In this document: positions 28,051 to 37,576 of the stretch, piece by piece | Position numbering within the stretch: the first letter of the stretch is position 1 | Layout: each line of letters opens with the position of its first letter | NCBI GenBank assembly: GCA_016124375.1 | Contig: WGNV01000001.1 | Span: forward strand, 310,001 to 374,000 | DNA: 64,000 bases | Direction: 5' to 3' | Source: Tepidisphaera sp. | Lineage (GTDB): Bacteria; Planctomycetota; Phycisphaerae; Phycisphaerales; UBA1924 | Made by a program: the position numbers and the translations under genes | The notes under the pieces: generated by a model | The model's input: the letters and a program-made list of their open reading frames with translations, nothing else | Databases searched by the model: none | Told to the model about the DNA's origin: nothing

Positions 28051-29285
28051 TCCTCATCCGCCTCATCTACCAGACCGTGCTCCTGGCCCTCGCGCAAATG
28101 TGGGCCAACAAGATCCGCACGCTGCTCACCACCCTGGGCATCATCGTCGCCGTCGTCGCCGTCGTCACCACCGTCGCGGCCATGGTCGGCCTCAAGCAAT
28201 ACGTCCTCGACCAGTTCGCTTCCATCGGCGCCAACAAAGTCTGGATCTTCCCCCGCCTTCCCCAAAACCAACGCGACCGCTTCAGCTTCCGCCAGATCCG
28301 CCTCACCACCGAACAAGTCGACGGCCTGCTGCCCAACTGCCCCTCGCTTGAAATCCTCAGCCCCATCATGCAGCTCAACCCGGTCGTGCAATACGGCGAC
28401 CGTGTGAAGTCCGGCGTCCTCGTGCAGGGCATCAAGCCCGAATGGCACCGAATCGAAGACCGGTACGTGACCTACGGCCGCCCGTTCTCCAGCATCGACG
28501 ACGAAGAACGCCGCCAGGTCTGCCTCATCAACGACAAGGGCGTCGAAGAACTGGGGCTCAATCGCGACCCCACCGGCGACTTCCTCCTCCTCGGCGGCCG
28601 CCGCTTCCTCATCGTCGGCGTCGTCGAAACCAAGCAGGCCAGCCCCATGTTCGGGGGCGACGAGGCTGAAACCGAAATCTACATCCCCTTCCGCACCGGC
28701 GAAATGATGCGCCCCGAGCCCCGCATGTACGTCGTGGCTCAAACCTACAAGCCCGAACAGTTCGAAGACGCCAAGGCCGAAGTCCGCTTCTACATGCGCC
28801 GCGTGCGCAAACTCGGCCCCGACGACGAAGACACCTTCGGCGTCGAAGCCATCGAACAGGCCCGCAGCCAGTTCGGCTCCATCGCCGCCGCCATGACCGG
28901 CGCCGTCGGCGGCCTCGTCGGGATTTCTCTTTTAGTCGGCGGCATCGGCATCATGAACATCATGCTCGTCAGCGTCAGCGAGCGCACCCGCGAGATCGGC
29001 CTGCGCAAAGCCGTCGGCGCTCGCCCCGAAGTCATCCTGCTCCAGTTCCTCATCGAGGCCGTCACGCTGTGCCTCGTGGGCGGGGCCATCGGCGTCGTCA
29101 TCAGCCAGGCGATCGTCTTCGGCCTGCGAGGCTCCGGCGCCGCCGCCGTCAAAGGCGCGGCCATCCCTCTCTGGGCCGTCGCGCTGGCCATGGGCTTCTC
29201 CGCCGCCACCGGCGTCATCTTCGGGATGTTCCCCGCCGCCAAAGCCGCCCGCCTCGACCCCATCGAAGCCCTCCGCCACGAGTGA
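28047..29285 (+). CDS. ABC transporter permease (MacB/FtsX type)
   Basis: 412 residues, GTG start overlapping the ATPase stop. One N-terminal membrane helix ([28 protein letters not shown]), a large periplasmic domain (~res 50-270), then three C-terminal helices with the FtsX-family motif [29 protein letters not shown]. With the adaptor and ATPase it makes a MacA-MacB-like exporter, with MacB split into two polypeptides. Candidate cargoes are peptides, lipoproteins or macrolide-like compounds; nothing here identifies which. Confidence 0.94.
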   Translation: MILIRLIYQTVLLALAQMWANKIRTLLTTLGIIVAVVAVVTTVAAMVGLKQYVLDQFASIGANKVWIFPRLPQNQRDRFSFRQIRLTTEQVDGLLPNCPSLEILSPIMQLNPVVQYGDRVKSGVLVQGIKPEWHRIEDRYVTYGRPFSSIDDEERRQVCLINDKGVEELGLNRDPTGDFLLLGGRRFLIVGVVETKQASPMFGGDEAETEIYIPFRTGEMMRPEPRMYVVAQTYKPEQFEDAKAEVRFYMRRVRKLGPDDEDTFGVEAIEQARSQFGSIAAAMTGAVGGLVGISLLVGGIGIMNIMLVSVSERTREIGLRKAVGARPEVILLQFLIEAVTLCLVGGAIGVVISQAIVFGLRGSGAAAVKGAAIPLWAVALAMGFSAATGVIFGMFPAAKAARLDPIEALRHE

Positions 29286-29304
29286 CCGTGCTTGGCCGCG
29301 CCGG

Positions 29305-29384
29305 GGGGTGGCCCCTCTCTTTCTTGGGTGGCCCTTCTCTCCGAGAGGGGGCGCATACGAGCCCGAAGCGCCAGCGAGGGTCTC
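29305..29384. repeat. Dispersed palindromic repeats after the exporter operon
   Basis: GGGTGGCCCCTCTCT and GGGTGGCCCTTCTCTCCGAG units occur at 29305-29350, and a copy of the TACGAGCCCGAAGCGCCAGC family at 29356-29384. The same families recur at 53727, 53799, 55771 and 57517, always outside genes. Probably small non-autonomous repeats; no transposase is present. Confidence 0.7.
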
Positions 29385-29474
29385 CCACGCTCCCGCCCCA
29401 CCAACCCGCACACCCATCCCGCCCTCGCGCCACCCCGCAAAACCACTCCGCCGCCTCACCACCTTGACCATTAT

Positions 29475-29490
29475 GTTAGCACCCGCTAAC
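29475..29490. promoter_or_regulatory. TetR-like operator palindrome at the phosphatidyltransferase start
   Basis: GTTAGCA-cc-CGCTAAC: 7-bp arms with a 2-bp spacer, extended by AT/AT to a 20-bp palindrome. It ends 7 bp before the ATG at 29498. A site of the same architecture lies upstream of the TetR-family gene at 54441, so that regulator is a candidate binder. Confidence 0.6.
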
Positions 29491-29497
29491 ATCCAGC

Positions 29498-30097
29498 ATG
29501 CCCCTCGCCCCCTGGCTCCTCATCGCCCTGCGTCTCCTCCTCGGCCCCGCGATCATCGCGCTCGCCCTCGCCGGCGCGCCGGGCTGGCTGCTCGTCCTCC
29601 TGCTCTGGCTCGGCGTCGTCAGCGACATCTTCGACGGCATCATCGCCCGCCGCCTGGGCGTTGCCACGAGCCTCCTGCGCCGCTGCGACTCGCAGACCGA
29701 CCTCATCTTCTTTCTCTGCGTCATCGCGGCGTGCTTCGTGCGTGCCCCCGCCGCCCTCACGCCGTGGCTGCCCGCCATCCTCGCGCTCTTCGCACTCGAA
29801 GGCCTCATCTACGCCGTCAGTTTCGCACGCTTCCGCCGCGAGCCTTGCACGCACGCCTACACCGCCAAGGCCTTTGGCCTCGCCATGCTTCTCGCCCTCT
29901 CCGTGCTCCTCGCCCGCGGCTACACCGGCATTCCCTTCATGACCATGCTCGCGCTCGCCGCCATCATGCAACTGGATTGCCTGGCCATCGTCCTCACCCT
30001 GCCCCGCTGGGAACGCGACGTGCCCAGCACCTACCACGCATGGCGCCTCCGCCAAGGCCACACCATCCGCCGCCACGGGCTGTTCCACTCGGCGTGA
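29498..30097 (+). CDS. CDP-alcohol phosphatidyltransferase family membrane protein
   Basis: 199 residues, about six membrane helices. The family motif, DxxDGxxAR then 8 residues, then a small residue, then DxxxD, is present as D43, D46-G47, A50-R51, D64 and D68. The usual Gly after the 8-residue spacer is Leu60. Members move a phosphoalcohol from CDP-alcohol to a second alcohol (phosphatidylglycerol-phosphate, phosphatidylinositol-type or cardiolipin synthesis). The head group cannot be told from sequence. The start ATG lies just after a TetR-like palindrome with no obvious ribosome site, so expression may be repressed there. It follows the exporter operon after a 212-bp repeat-bearing gap. 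Confidence 0.85.
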   Translation: MPLAPWLLIALRLLLGPAIIALALAGAPGWLLVLLLWLGVVSDIFDGIIARRLGVATSLLRRCDSQTDLIFFLCVIAACFVRAPAALTPWLPAILALFALEGLIYAVSFARFRREPCTHAYTAKAFGLAMLLALSVLLARGYTGIPFMTMLALAAIMQLDCLAIVLTLPRWERDVPSTYHAWRLRQGHTIRRHGLFHSA

Positions 30098-30436
30098 GGG
30101 TTCCGCAACTAGCGCCCGGCGGCTCAATCAGACACCGTCGTGCCGCCGGGCATCGCTTCGATGCCCGATGCGGACGAGCGCATATCCGCAAGAGACTGCC
30201 AAGTCGCCCTCTGTCTCCCACCGCTCGTCGAATACGCCAGGACGGTGCCACACGCCAGCATTCGTTGAGAGGCGCCTTCTTGTCGTGAGGCAATAAGTGA
30301 GGTTTTTGCATTCAGATTTTGCAGTCTTCTTTTAACTCACAATCGCATTGATTTACTGTCGTCTCGGTTGACTGGTCGACCCTCCGACGTTATGCTGAAG
30401 CAGATACGCGCCACATTTCTAATTAAGGAGTCTCAT
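30098..30436. other. Intergenic region entering a lower-GC island
   Basis: 339 bp. The first half is GC-rich with no coding pattern I trust. From about 30290 the sequence turns AT-richer (TTTTTGCATTCAGATTTTGCAG) and likely holds the promoter of the next gene. AAGGAG precedes its start. Confidence 0.45.
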
Positions 30437-31552
30437 ATGACACGCATTCTCGTTGCCTCCCTCGTCGCCTTTGCTGGAGTGGCCTCCTCCGTATTGGCGC
30501 AGTGCAGCCCGAGGGAAAGCATCAACCAAATCGCCGAAGTTTTCGGCGGCACCGCAATCGACGCGTTCACCAGTAGCGGAACTTTGATCCTCTTCTCGCA
30601 AGCCGCCGATCAAGACCCTTGGATGTTCGTGACCGACGCCGAAGGCTACGCGCATGTCCTCACGACCTATACCGAGAGCGTGCAGGATGAGGTTGGCTAT
30701 CTCACCGATGGGACGCTGACGGCCACTCTCAAGTGCGACGACTCAATTGTACAGGCCTCCGTTCCGCTGGGCGACGGGAGCAGCGCGCAATTCGGCATTA
30801 ATAAGGCGGGTCAACTCGTTACCTTGGGTCCGGATGCGTACCTGTTGAACTATGAGGCGCTTTACGGCACTTTCCCGACCAACAATCAGGTGTTCACTAT
30901 CGCCAATCCCCTTTCTGAGACGAACACTTACGAAACGGGCGTTGTCAGAGACAGTACCAATACGTTTGAAGTCACGGCGGCGTTCGTATATTCGATCAAC
31001 GACAGCAATGACCCAAGCATCGACTCGTTATGGACCGGAACGCTTACATCGGGAAGTGTGTCTGTCCCTTGTGCCGGTATTTGTATGCAGATCGATGGGC
31101 TGTACTACCTCTATCCGTGGATCTACTATAATGATTCTCAGCATGGAGCTGAAGTAATACAAGCATTTGAAGAAACTGCTGATCTGCGTCCCCCTGTATG
31201 TAATCTAGACGCGGAAGGTGAAGCCGAAATGAATGACTTATTTATTGATGCCACCGCGTGTACTGCCACTCAAAGAAACAAGCGCTATGGTTGGGGTTTG
31301 GCCTGCGCTGTTGGTGCGGGCGTTTCGTGCTCAGCTTGTGTCGTTCCCATTGTAAACTTGGTGAGCTGTCCCGCTTGCGGCACCACCCTTGCCTGCCTGG
31401 CTAATCAAATATTTGCATTCAATGAAGAGATCCACGGCGATAGTATTGAACTAAGTCGAGTAAGGGCCTGTATTTGCAATCATGTTGCGGCACGATCCAA
31501 CGGTGCTAATCCATCATCTTGCAAATTCACGTGTCCCCATGGTGGCCTATAA
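30437..31552 (+). CDS. Secreted protein of unknown function, Cys-rich C-terminus
   Basis: 371 residues from an ATG with AAGGAG upstream. Signal peptide (LVASLVAFAGVASSVLAQ). The first ~260 residues are beta-rich with no family I recognise. The last ~110 contain about 13 Cys, including a hydrophobic stretch GVSCSACVVPIVNLVSCPACGTTLACL, then CICNH and a final CKFTCPHGGL. This could be a disulfide-rich domain or a post-translationally modified peptide-like tail. Base composition is clearly AT-richer than neighbours (28 of 60 G+C at 31141-31200), and codon use includes many A/T-ending codons, which suggests recent transfer. Confidence 0.75.
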   Translation: MTRILVASLVAFAGVASSVLAQCSPRESINQIAEVFGGTAIDAFTSSGTLILFSQAADQDPWMFVTDAEGYAHVLTTYTESVQDEVGYLTDGTLTATLKCDDSIVQASVPLGDGSSAQFGINKAGQLVTLGPDAYLLNYEALYGTFPTNNQVFTIANPLSETNTYETGVVRDSTNTFEVTAAFVYSINDSNDPSIDSLWTGTLTSGSVSVPCAGICMQIDGLYYLYPWIYYNDSQHGAEVIQAFEETADLRPPVCNLDAEGEAEMNDLFIDATACTATQRNKRYGWGLACAVGAGVSCSACVVPIVNLVSCPACGTTLACLANQIFAFNEEIHGDSIELSRVRACICNHVAARSNGANPSSCKFTCPHGGL

Positions 31553-31561
31553 TCGTAACGC

Positions 31562-31876
31562 ATGAAAAGCCGGGACATTCGCAGAAAAAAACTCACGTTT
31601 TATTTGTCGGGAGCATGCATATTTTGCATGCTTTTTTTTCGTTTGGCCAAACACTCATTTTCGATTGGCACTACACCCAGAACGGTGTTTGCATATCTAG
31701 CAACGTATTTTGTAATCCCATGCGTTCTAGCCTGGTACGTAATTGATTGGTGGCAATGCAAGAGCGATCTTCCAGACGATCCTCGAAGTTGCCATCGTTG
31801 CGGATTCTCGCTAGAAGGTTTGCCAGACCAAGGCATATGCCCGGAATGCGGACACATCTACGACTTACGGGATTGA
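31562..31876 (+). CDS. Small membrane protein with C-terminal zinc ribbon
   Basis: 104 residues. Two hydrophobic segments (res ~12-27 and ~43-62) are followed by CHRCGFSLEGLPDQGICPECG (two CxxC pairs 13 residues apart), a zinc-ribbon pattern shared by five other proteins in this window. It starts 10 bp after the previous stop and has the same lower GC, so the two likely form one unit. Function unknown. Confidence 0.7.
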   Translation: MKSRDIRRKKLTFYLSGACIFCMLFFRLAKHSFSIGTTPRTVFAYLATYFVIPCVLAWYVIDWWQCKSDLPDDPRSCHRCGFSLEGLPDQGICPECGHIYDLRD

Positions 31877-32084
31877 ATGCAAGTAGGCGATTGTCGCAAA
31901 TAATAGTGAGGCCATGCTTTTGTAGACGCCATTCAGTCGCAATAGCGATTGCAAACCCTGTCTGCGAGCGCTTTTCGCTGTTTGAAATCGCCCTTCAATA
32001 GCAAACCAGCCGTACCGATAGGGGGCGCCCACGCCGTGCCACTGAAGTCGACCTTAGGCCCCGACTTCGATAACATAATCCCCC

Positions 32085-33431
32085 TCACTTCGGCATCGGA
32101 TGATCCAACCCCGGCACCGCCACCGGCGGCTCGGGAGTCATCGGCCGCGGCTCGGGCTGCGGCAGCTTCGGCGCGGGCGGCTTCTCCTCCGGCAACGGCG
32201 GCTGCCCCACCGCCCGCGGCAAGCTCTCCCGCCACTCCTTGTCCAACTGCTCAAACCCCCGCCCAAACGCCTCGCGCGTCGCCTCGTCCAGCGTCTTGCC
32301 CTGCGCCATCAGCGTCAACCACTGGTTGCGCTTGTGCCGCCCAAACTGCTCGCTGATGTACCCGAGCATGTGATGCCCCTGCACATACACAAACGGCTGC
32401 AGCCGCGGCGGGCAGTTGTCAAAGTCCGCCAGGTCCTTCCATTCCGCCAGCCGCCCTTGCTGGGCCCACGTCTCCACAGTCTCCGACGCGTCATCGCCCC
32501 CCACCGCCCCCTCTCGCGAGAGTTCCGCCACGCCCTCCTCAATCCACCAAGGCATCTCGTTCGCATGCGGCCCCATCGCAAACGTCGCCACGTGTCCATA
32601 CTCATGCGCCAACAGCGCACTCAAAGTCTCCACTGTGCTGCTCTTGTTCGCCAGTAACTTCACGCTCTCGTTCGGCTCGTTCCAACCCTCCAGCCCATCC
32701 GAGTAACTCAAGCAAATCGATTGCTGCAGGTGCCGCATCGAGCCGTAGAGTTTGATCTTCTGCGTGCGCGTCGCCAGCGGCGATTCTGAGAGCTCAAACC
32801 CCGCCTCCACCTTCTTCCGCACACGCTCAAACGCCTTCACCGTGCGGTCCGCCAACTCCTCCAGCCCCGGATCGCACAACACCTGCACGCCCGCCGCCTC
32901 GTGCATCTGCCACACCTCGCCCGCATACAGCCAGCGCCCGTCGTGCTCGACAAACCTCGCGTCAAACCCCACCCGCCGCTCGCGCTTGCCCGGCATGTTC
33001 CACACAAACGTCACCTTGCCCTGCGCGCCGCCCCGACCCTCACCCCCCGCGCCGAGTTCCAACCCCTCCACGCTCAGCGTGATCGCCTCGGGCTTCTTCT
33101 TGGTGAGGTCATTCGCAAAGTACGTCTGCTCGTGCGTGAACTCCGAATCGCGCTGATCCACGCACGCCAGCCACGCGGCTTTGTCCCCCTTCAGCGCCGC
33201 CTGCTCCATGTCGCGCAGACACAACTCCACGCCCGCCTTCGCCGCGACCAGCGCGGGGTCAGCCGGCTCTCCCTTCGCCCCGTCCTTTGCCGTTTCCTTT
33301 CCCGGTTCCCTCACCGGCGCCTCGGGCGCAGGCTGGCCAAAGGCCGCCGGCCCGCTTTCAATCGCGGGTTGCAGCCACAGAATCGCGGCGATCATCCAAA
33401 CCGGCCTGGCGAACCATGTCGTGCTTTGCAT
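32085..33431 (-). CDS. Exported gluzincin-like metalloprotease domain protein
   Basis: About 448 residues if started at 33431; the next Met (33395) gives a better placed signal peptide (MIAAILWLQPAIE). The middle region (EAPVREPG...) precedes a ~140-residue NTF2-like domain with repeated Trp/Tyr (DGRWLYAGEVW). The C-terminal half holds LLAHEYGHVATFAMG and 18 residues later EEGVAELSRE, i.e. HExxH plus a downstream Glu, the gluzincin (M1/MA-like) zinc site. Ends in a Pro-rich tail. Either start overlaps the end of the MFS gene, so they may be translationally coupled. Substrate unknown; probably periplasmic or surface. Confidence 0.8.
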   Translation of the reverse strand: MQSTTWFARPVWMIAAILWLQPAIESGPAAFGQPAPEAPVREPGKETAKDGAKGEPADPALVAAKAGVELCLRDMEQAALKGDKAAWLACVDQRDSEFTHEQTYFANDLTKKKPEAITLSVEGLELGAGGEGRGGAQGKVTFVWNMPGKRERRVGFDARFVEHDGRWLYAGEVWQMHEAAGVQVLCDPGLEELADRTVKAFERVRKKVEAGFELSESPLATRTQKIKLYGSMRHLQQSICLSYSDGLEGWNEPNESVKLLANKSSTVETLSALLAHEYGHVATFAMGPHANEMPWWIEEGVAELSREGAVGGDDASETVETWAQQGRLAEWKDLADFDNCPPRLQPFVYVQGHHMLGYISEQFGRHKRNQWLTLMAQGKTLDEATREAFGRGFEQLDKEWRESLPRAVGQPPLPEEKPPAPKLPQPEPRPMTPEPPVAVPGLDHPMPK

Positions 33432-34758
33432 GCCTAGATGGTACCGAAGCCGCGGCCACCGCCGCACTCGCCCCGTCCACCCCCGCCAGCGCCGCCAGCC
33501 GCTCCGCCCGCGCCTTCGCCGCCGCCTGCACCCGCCCATTCAGCCGCCACATCTGCCACCCCGCCCACGCGTACGCCGCCGCCGCGATCGCCAAGGGCGG
33601 GTAAAAACTCGCCGTCAACCAATACAGCCCAACCCCCGCAAACTGAAACAACTTGCCGCGAATCCCCACCAGCGTCGCGTGAATCGCCACGTACTGCGGC
33701 ACCTTCTCCGGGCTCGGCGCCAGCGCCACCGGCCCCATCATCCACCCCACGTTCGCCCCCGCGTGCGCCATCCCATACACCACGCTCACCATGCTCAGCG
33801 TCACCGTGTCATGCGCCCACATCAGCCCCAAGGGGTGCAGCGTCAGCAACGCAAAACTCAGCCCCGTGCTGAGTATCGGCCCCACCCTGTCCATCAACAC
33901 GCCCGCCGGATAGATCATCACCACCAGCGCCAACAAATACGCCACTTCCTTGCTCACGGCGATCTGGTCGTAATCCAGATGCATTCCCTTTGTTACCAGC
34001 TGCGGCAACAACGCAGTCACGATCATCCACCCCACCCCGTACGTCATGTACGCCGCCTCGTACCGCGCGAAGATCGGATCCGTCTTCAGGACTTCCTTCA
34101 TGTGCCCCACGGGCTCGAAGACGCGCCGCAGTTCGAACGGGTCCATCCGCGGCATCACCCTCGACCCCGCATGCCCCGTCCACTGCGAGAGCAGCAACAG
34201 CAGCGCAATCCCCGCCCCCTGCGCCACCGCGCACGCAGGAAACAAAAGGTGATACGCCTCGCCATCCACCTTCAGCCACTCGCCCGCGCCCAGCGATATC
34301 CCCGCTGTGATCGCCGTCGACCCGCCCCAGATGATGCTGTACAGCCGCCCGCGCAGCGCCTCGGGATAAAACGCCTTGTACAACTCGCCCGACGCCGGGT
34401 AATACGCCGAGCCGCCTGCACACCCCACCAAAAACAGCGGCATCATCGTCCAGTAGCCGTTCGTCACCCCGCACAAACCAATCGGCAAACACGCGACAAT
34501 CCAGTACAGCCACAAATACCGCCCGAACGCCAGGCGCTTGAACAAGTCATTCCAGAAGATCGACAGGCTGAAAAAGATCGTCGGCGAGGCCGTCAGCACC
34601 AGGCTCTGCCACTCGTTGACGTTGAAGTGCTTGATCGCCAGCACGGGCGCGATCGTCGTCATCGCCGTCGCGGTGCTCTGAATCAGCGAGTGGGCGGCTA
34701 GATGTGTACCGATGATCCACGCCGCGGGTCGATTCGGCGCTTGAAGTGCAATGCTCAT
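33358..34758 (-). CDS. Major facilitator superfamily transporter
   Basis: About 466 residues from the ATG giving MSIALQAPNRPAAWIIGTHL; the open frame continues upstream but with Arg/Lys-rich non-membrane sequence. Twelve hydrophobic segments are visible, with a cytoplasmic loop after helix 4-5 (YPEALRGRLYSIIWGGS) and a long central loop (~res 225-250). The C-terminus is Ala/Arg-rich and overlaps the following gene by up to 74 bp. No substrate-specific motif is recognised; sugar-phosphate or drug transport are both possible. Confidence 0.85.
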   Translation of the reverse strand: MSIALQAPNRPAAWIIGTHLAAHSLIQSTATAMTTIAPVLAIKHFNVNEWQSLVLTASPTIFFSLSIFWNDLFKRLAFGRYLWLYWIVACLPIGLCGVTNGYWTMMPLFLVGCAGGSAYYPASGELYKAFYPEALRGRLYSIIWGGSTAITAGISLGAGEWLKVDGEAYHLLFPACAVAQGAGIALLLLLSQWTGHAGSRVMPRMDPFELRRVFEPVGHMKEVLKTDPIFARYEAAYMTYGVGWMIVTALLPQLVTKGMHLDYDQIAVSKEVAYLLALVVMIYPAGVLMDRVGPILSTGLSFALLTLHPLGLMWAHDTVTLSMVSVVYGMAHAGANVGWMMGPVALAPSPEKVPQYVAIHATLVGIRGKLFQFAGVGLYWLTASFYPPLAIAAAAYAWAGWQMWRLNGRVQAAAKARAERLAALAGVDGASAAVAAASVPSRHAKHDMVRQAGLDDRRDSVAATRD

Positions 34759-34965
34759 GTGTGACGGGGTGCTCAGCGAGAGGGGTGCGAACAGAACTGT
34801 AGCGCGACCCGCCCTCAACCCGGCGTTTTGTTCGTCTTCGCGCTCGCCATTCGGATGCCGTTCGCATCCCCCGCGTGACGCGGCCGCTTGCGTGGCCCGG
34901 CGGTCCCCGCCGGTCTTCCCCTTCTTCCCCCTCTTCCTCTTCCCTCTCCCCTTCCCCATCTCGTA

Positions 34966-34990
34966 ACACAGGCCTGCCTCCCGCCTGTGT
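34966..34990. repeat. Dispersed hairpin repeat (ACACAGGC type)
   Basis: ACACAGGC (34966-34973) and GCCTGTGT (34983-34990) flank a short C-rich loop. It resembles the GGACAGGC...GCCTGTCC element at 55723. It lies in the 242-bp gap between the MFS gene and the small membrane protein, which holds nothing else recognisable. Confidence 0.5.
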
Positions 34991-35000
34991 CCTACCCCAT

Positions 35001-35324
35001 CTACCGACCCTGCTCCACCTGATCCCCGCGCTCCACCACCCGCACATTCCGCCGCCCGTCAAACACGCCATTGGGCTCGCGCGTGCCGCGGATCGCCCGC
35101 CGCACCGCGCCGTATGCGCTCGCGAACATCCACGCGACCAGCGTGAGCGCCGCCACGCCCACGCCCACCAGCAACACACCGATCGCCGCCAGCGCGCCCA
35201 GCGTCAGCGTCACCAGCACCGTGATGAGCCGCGCCAGCCGCCCGAAAAAACCCTCCGGGCTGGTCCGCGTCGTCGTCACGCCCTGGCCATCGCTGTACGT
35301 CTGAATGGTCGTCACTCGGATCAC
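35001..35324 (-). CDS. Small membrane protein of unknown function
   Basis: 107 residues from a GTG start with no clear ribosome site. Residues ~32-70 are strongly hydrophobic (LITVLVTLTLGALAAIGVLLVGVGVAALTLVAWMF), enough for two helices. The N-terminus is Thr-rich and the C-terminus charged (RRAIRGTREPNGVFDGRRNVRVVERGDQVEQGR). No family recognised. It is read away from the cysteine desulfurase gene, whose start is 109 bp further on. Confidence 0.6.
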   Translation of the reverse strand: MIRVTTIQTYSDGQGVTTTRTSPEGFFGRLARLITVLVTLTLGALAAIGVLLVGVGVAALTLVAWMFASAYGAVRRAIRGTREPNGVFDGRRNVRVVERGDQVEQGR

Positions 35325-35432
35325 AATCCATAATACGAGCCGCGCCGCCCTCGGTTCGCATCCTTCGCGCCCCGCCCCAACGCATCACGAACACATGCCC
35401 CAACCCAGCATCACGCGTCGCTACCCTTCCGC

Positions 35433-36605
35433 GTGATCTATCTCGACAACAACGCGACGACTCGCCCCAGCGACGCCTGCGTCGAGGCCATGCGCCGCGC
35501 CGACGCCGAAGCCTGGTTCAACCCCTCCAGCGTCCACCGCGCCGGCCAGCTCGCCCGCCAACAGGTCGAACTCGCGCGGCGGGACCTCGCCGCTCTCATC
35601 AACGCCAAGCCCCGCGAACTCACCTTCACCAGTGGCGGCACCGAATCCATCCACCTCGCCATCCAAGGCGCCCTCGCCGCGCTTCCGCCCCCAAAGCGCG
35701 AACTCATCACCACCGAGATCGAGCACGCCGCCATCCGCGACCTCGCCGAGGACCTGGGCGTCCTGGCCCGCGCCAAGGTCACGCTCATCGCCCCCGGCCC
35801 CGATGGGCTGATCGACCCCGCCGCCATCGAGCGCGCCCTCACCCCCACCACCGGTCTCATCAGCGTGCAGTGGGCCAACAACGAGACCGGTGCCATCCAA
35901 CCGGTCCGCGAGATCGCCGCAATCGCCCGCGCCAAAAACACCCTCTTCCACATCGACGCCACGCAATGGGTCGGCAAACAGCCCACCAGCGTTCGCGATC
36001 AAGACGACCCCTGGTGCGATCTCCTCACCTTCTCCCCGCACAAGTTTCACGGGCCCAAGGGCGTAGGCGTGCTGTGGGCCTCGCCCCGCGTGCGTCTGCG
36101 CCCACCCGTGCCGGGCTCACAAGAACTCGGCCGCCGGGGCGGCACCGAAAACGTCTCGGGCATCATCGGCGCGGGCGTCGCCGCCCGCGAAGCCGCCGCG
36201 TGGCTCAACAACCCCACCTCCCCCGCCCCCCGCGCCACCCTCGCCGCCCTGCGCGACCGCTTCGAATCCACCATCCTCTCCCTCTACCCCGACGCCCGCA
36301 TCAACGGCCCGCGCGACCACCGCCGCCTGTGGAACACCACCAACATCGCCTTCCCGCGCCTCGAGGCCGAAGCCCTCCTCCTCATGCTCAGCGAGCGGGG
36401 CGTGTGCGCCTCCGCCGGCGCCGCCTGCTCCTCGGGCTCGCTCGATCCCTCCCCCATCCTCCTCGCCATGGGCGTGCCCCCGCCCCTGGCCCACGGCTCG
36501 CTCCGCTTCAGCCTCTCGCGCGAGTCCCTCGAATCCGAAGTCATGACCGCCGCCGCCATCACCGCCGACTGCGCCCACCACCTCCGCCGCGCCCTGCCGG
36601 GTTGA
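35433..36605 (+). CDS. Cysteine desulfurase (NifS/IscS family aminotransferase class V)
   Basis: 390 residues, GTG start giving MIYLDNNATTRPS, the family's N-terminal signature. PLP lysine in SFSPHKFHGPKG-like context, cofactor contacts in FTSGGTESIHLAI and NNETGAIQP, and the persulfide Cys in CASAGAACSSGS. It takes sulfur from cysteine for Fe-S cluster or tRNA thiolation pathways. No iscU or sufE lies beside it, so the downstream route is unknown. Confidence 0.94.
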   Translation: MIYLDNNATTRPSDACVEAMRRADAEAWFNPSSVHRAGQLARQQVELARRDLAALINAKPRELTFTSGGTESIHLAIQGALAALPPPKRELITTEIEHAAIRDLAEDLGVLARAKVTLIAPGPDGLIDPAAIERALTPTTGLISVQWANNETGAIQPVREIAAIARAKNTLFHIDATQWVGKQPTSVRDQDDPWCDLLTFSPHKFHGPKGVGVLWASPRVRLRPPVPGSQELGRRGGTENVSGIIGAGVAAREAAAWLNNPTSPAPRATLAALRDRFESTILSLYPDARINGPRDHRRLWNTTNIAFPRLEAEALLLMLSERGVCASAGAACSSGSLDPSPILLAMGVPPPLAHGSLRFSLSRESLESEVMTAAAITADCAHHLRRALPG

Positions 36606-36653
36606 TGCTTGCCTTCGATGGTTGAATCCGCCCGCGGCGTATATCCTCTCCCC

Positions 36654-37526
36654 ATGACGCAGCTCAACGAGCCCCGCTTCGGTATCGACGACGCGCCATT
36701 GAACTCCCGCACCAGCGTGATGGCCGTCATCTCCCTGGTCTGCGGACTCGCCTCACTCGTCGGCTGCTGCCTGCTTGGCATCGCGCCCGGCGTCGGCATC
36801 ATCGGCGGCATCTTCGGGGGCCTCGCCCTCTTCCGCATCTCCACTTCCAACGGCCGCCTCGGTGGCTCCGGCCTCGCCATCGGCGGCATCATCACCTCGC
36901 TCCTGGGCCTGGCCCTGGGCGTCATCATCGTCGTCGGCGCCACCCAGTTCCTCAACACCTTCGAGAAATACGGCAAGGCCGTCGAGATCGCCCAATCCTC
37001 CGATCAATCCGCCCTCAACAACATGCTCACGCCCCAGGCCGCCAACCTCGCCACCACCGAAGGCCTCGCCGACTTCCGCTCCAAGACCCTCGCCGACCTC
37101 GGCAAATACAAGCGCGTCCGCCCGGGTCTGCTGCGCTTCTTCCTCAACATGTCCAGCGTCGAGCAGGCCGCCAAGGCGCTCCCTTCCACCTCCAGCGGCA
37201 AGAAGGAAGTCCCCATCCCCGTGCCCGTCGAGTTCGAAAAAGGCCCCGCCTCCATGTTCGTCCAGCTCGAACAGAACAACCCCGCCGGCGCCAACCCCAC
37301 CACCACGCCCTTCGGCCTCGTTGAAAACATCGGCGTCTACGACCCCGCCACCGGCAAGATCTTCTGGCTCATCGACCCCTCCGCCAGCCCCGCGCCCTCG
37401 ACCACCACGCCGCCCCCCAACAAGACGCCGCCCTCCCCCGGCGCCGCGCCCGCCCAGAACTCCCCCGACACCCCCGCCGACGCCCCCGCCAAACAGCCCG
37501 AGCCGCAGCCCGTGGCTCCCAAATAG
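36654..37526 (+). CDS. DUF4190-like membrane protein with Pro-rich tail
   Basis: 290 residues from the ATG giving MTQLNEPRFG. Two hydrophobic segments (about res 22-55 and 70-100) form the DUF4190-type unit (AVISLVCGLASLVGCCLLGIAPG ... GLAIGGIITSLLGLALG). A soluble ~150-residue region with a beta pattern and an Ala/Pro-rich tail follow. It starts 48 bp after the desulfurase gene and may be co-transcribed. Function unknown. Confidence 0.75.
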   Translation: MTQLNEPRFGIDDAPLNSRTSVMAVISLVCGLASLVGCCLLGIAPGVGIIGGIFGGLALFRISTSNGRLGGSGLAIGGIITSLLGLALGVIIVVGATQFLNTFEKYGKAVEIAQSSDQSALNNMLTPQAANLATTEGLADFRSKTLADLGKYKRVRPGLLRFFLNMSSVEQAAKALPSTSSGKKEVPIPVPVEFEKGPASMFVQLEQNNPAGANPTTTPFGLVENIGVYDPATGKIFWLIDPSASPAPSTTTPPPNKTPPSPGAAPAQNSPDTPADAPAKQPEPQPVAPK

Positions 37527-37576
37527 CCGCCCGGCGACCACCGCCCGTGGCCCCGCTCCCCCGCCAGCCTGTGCCC

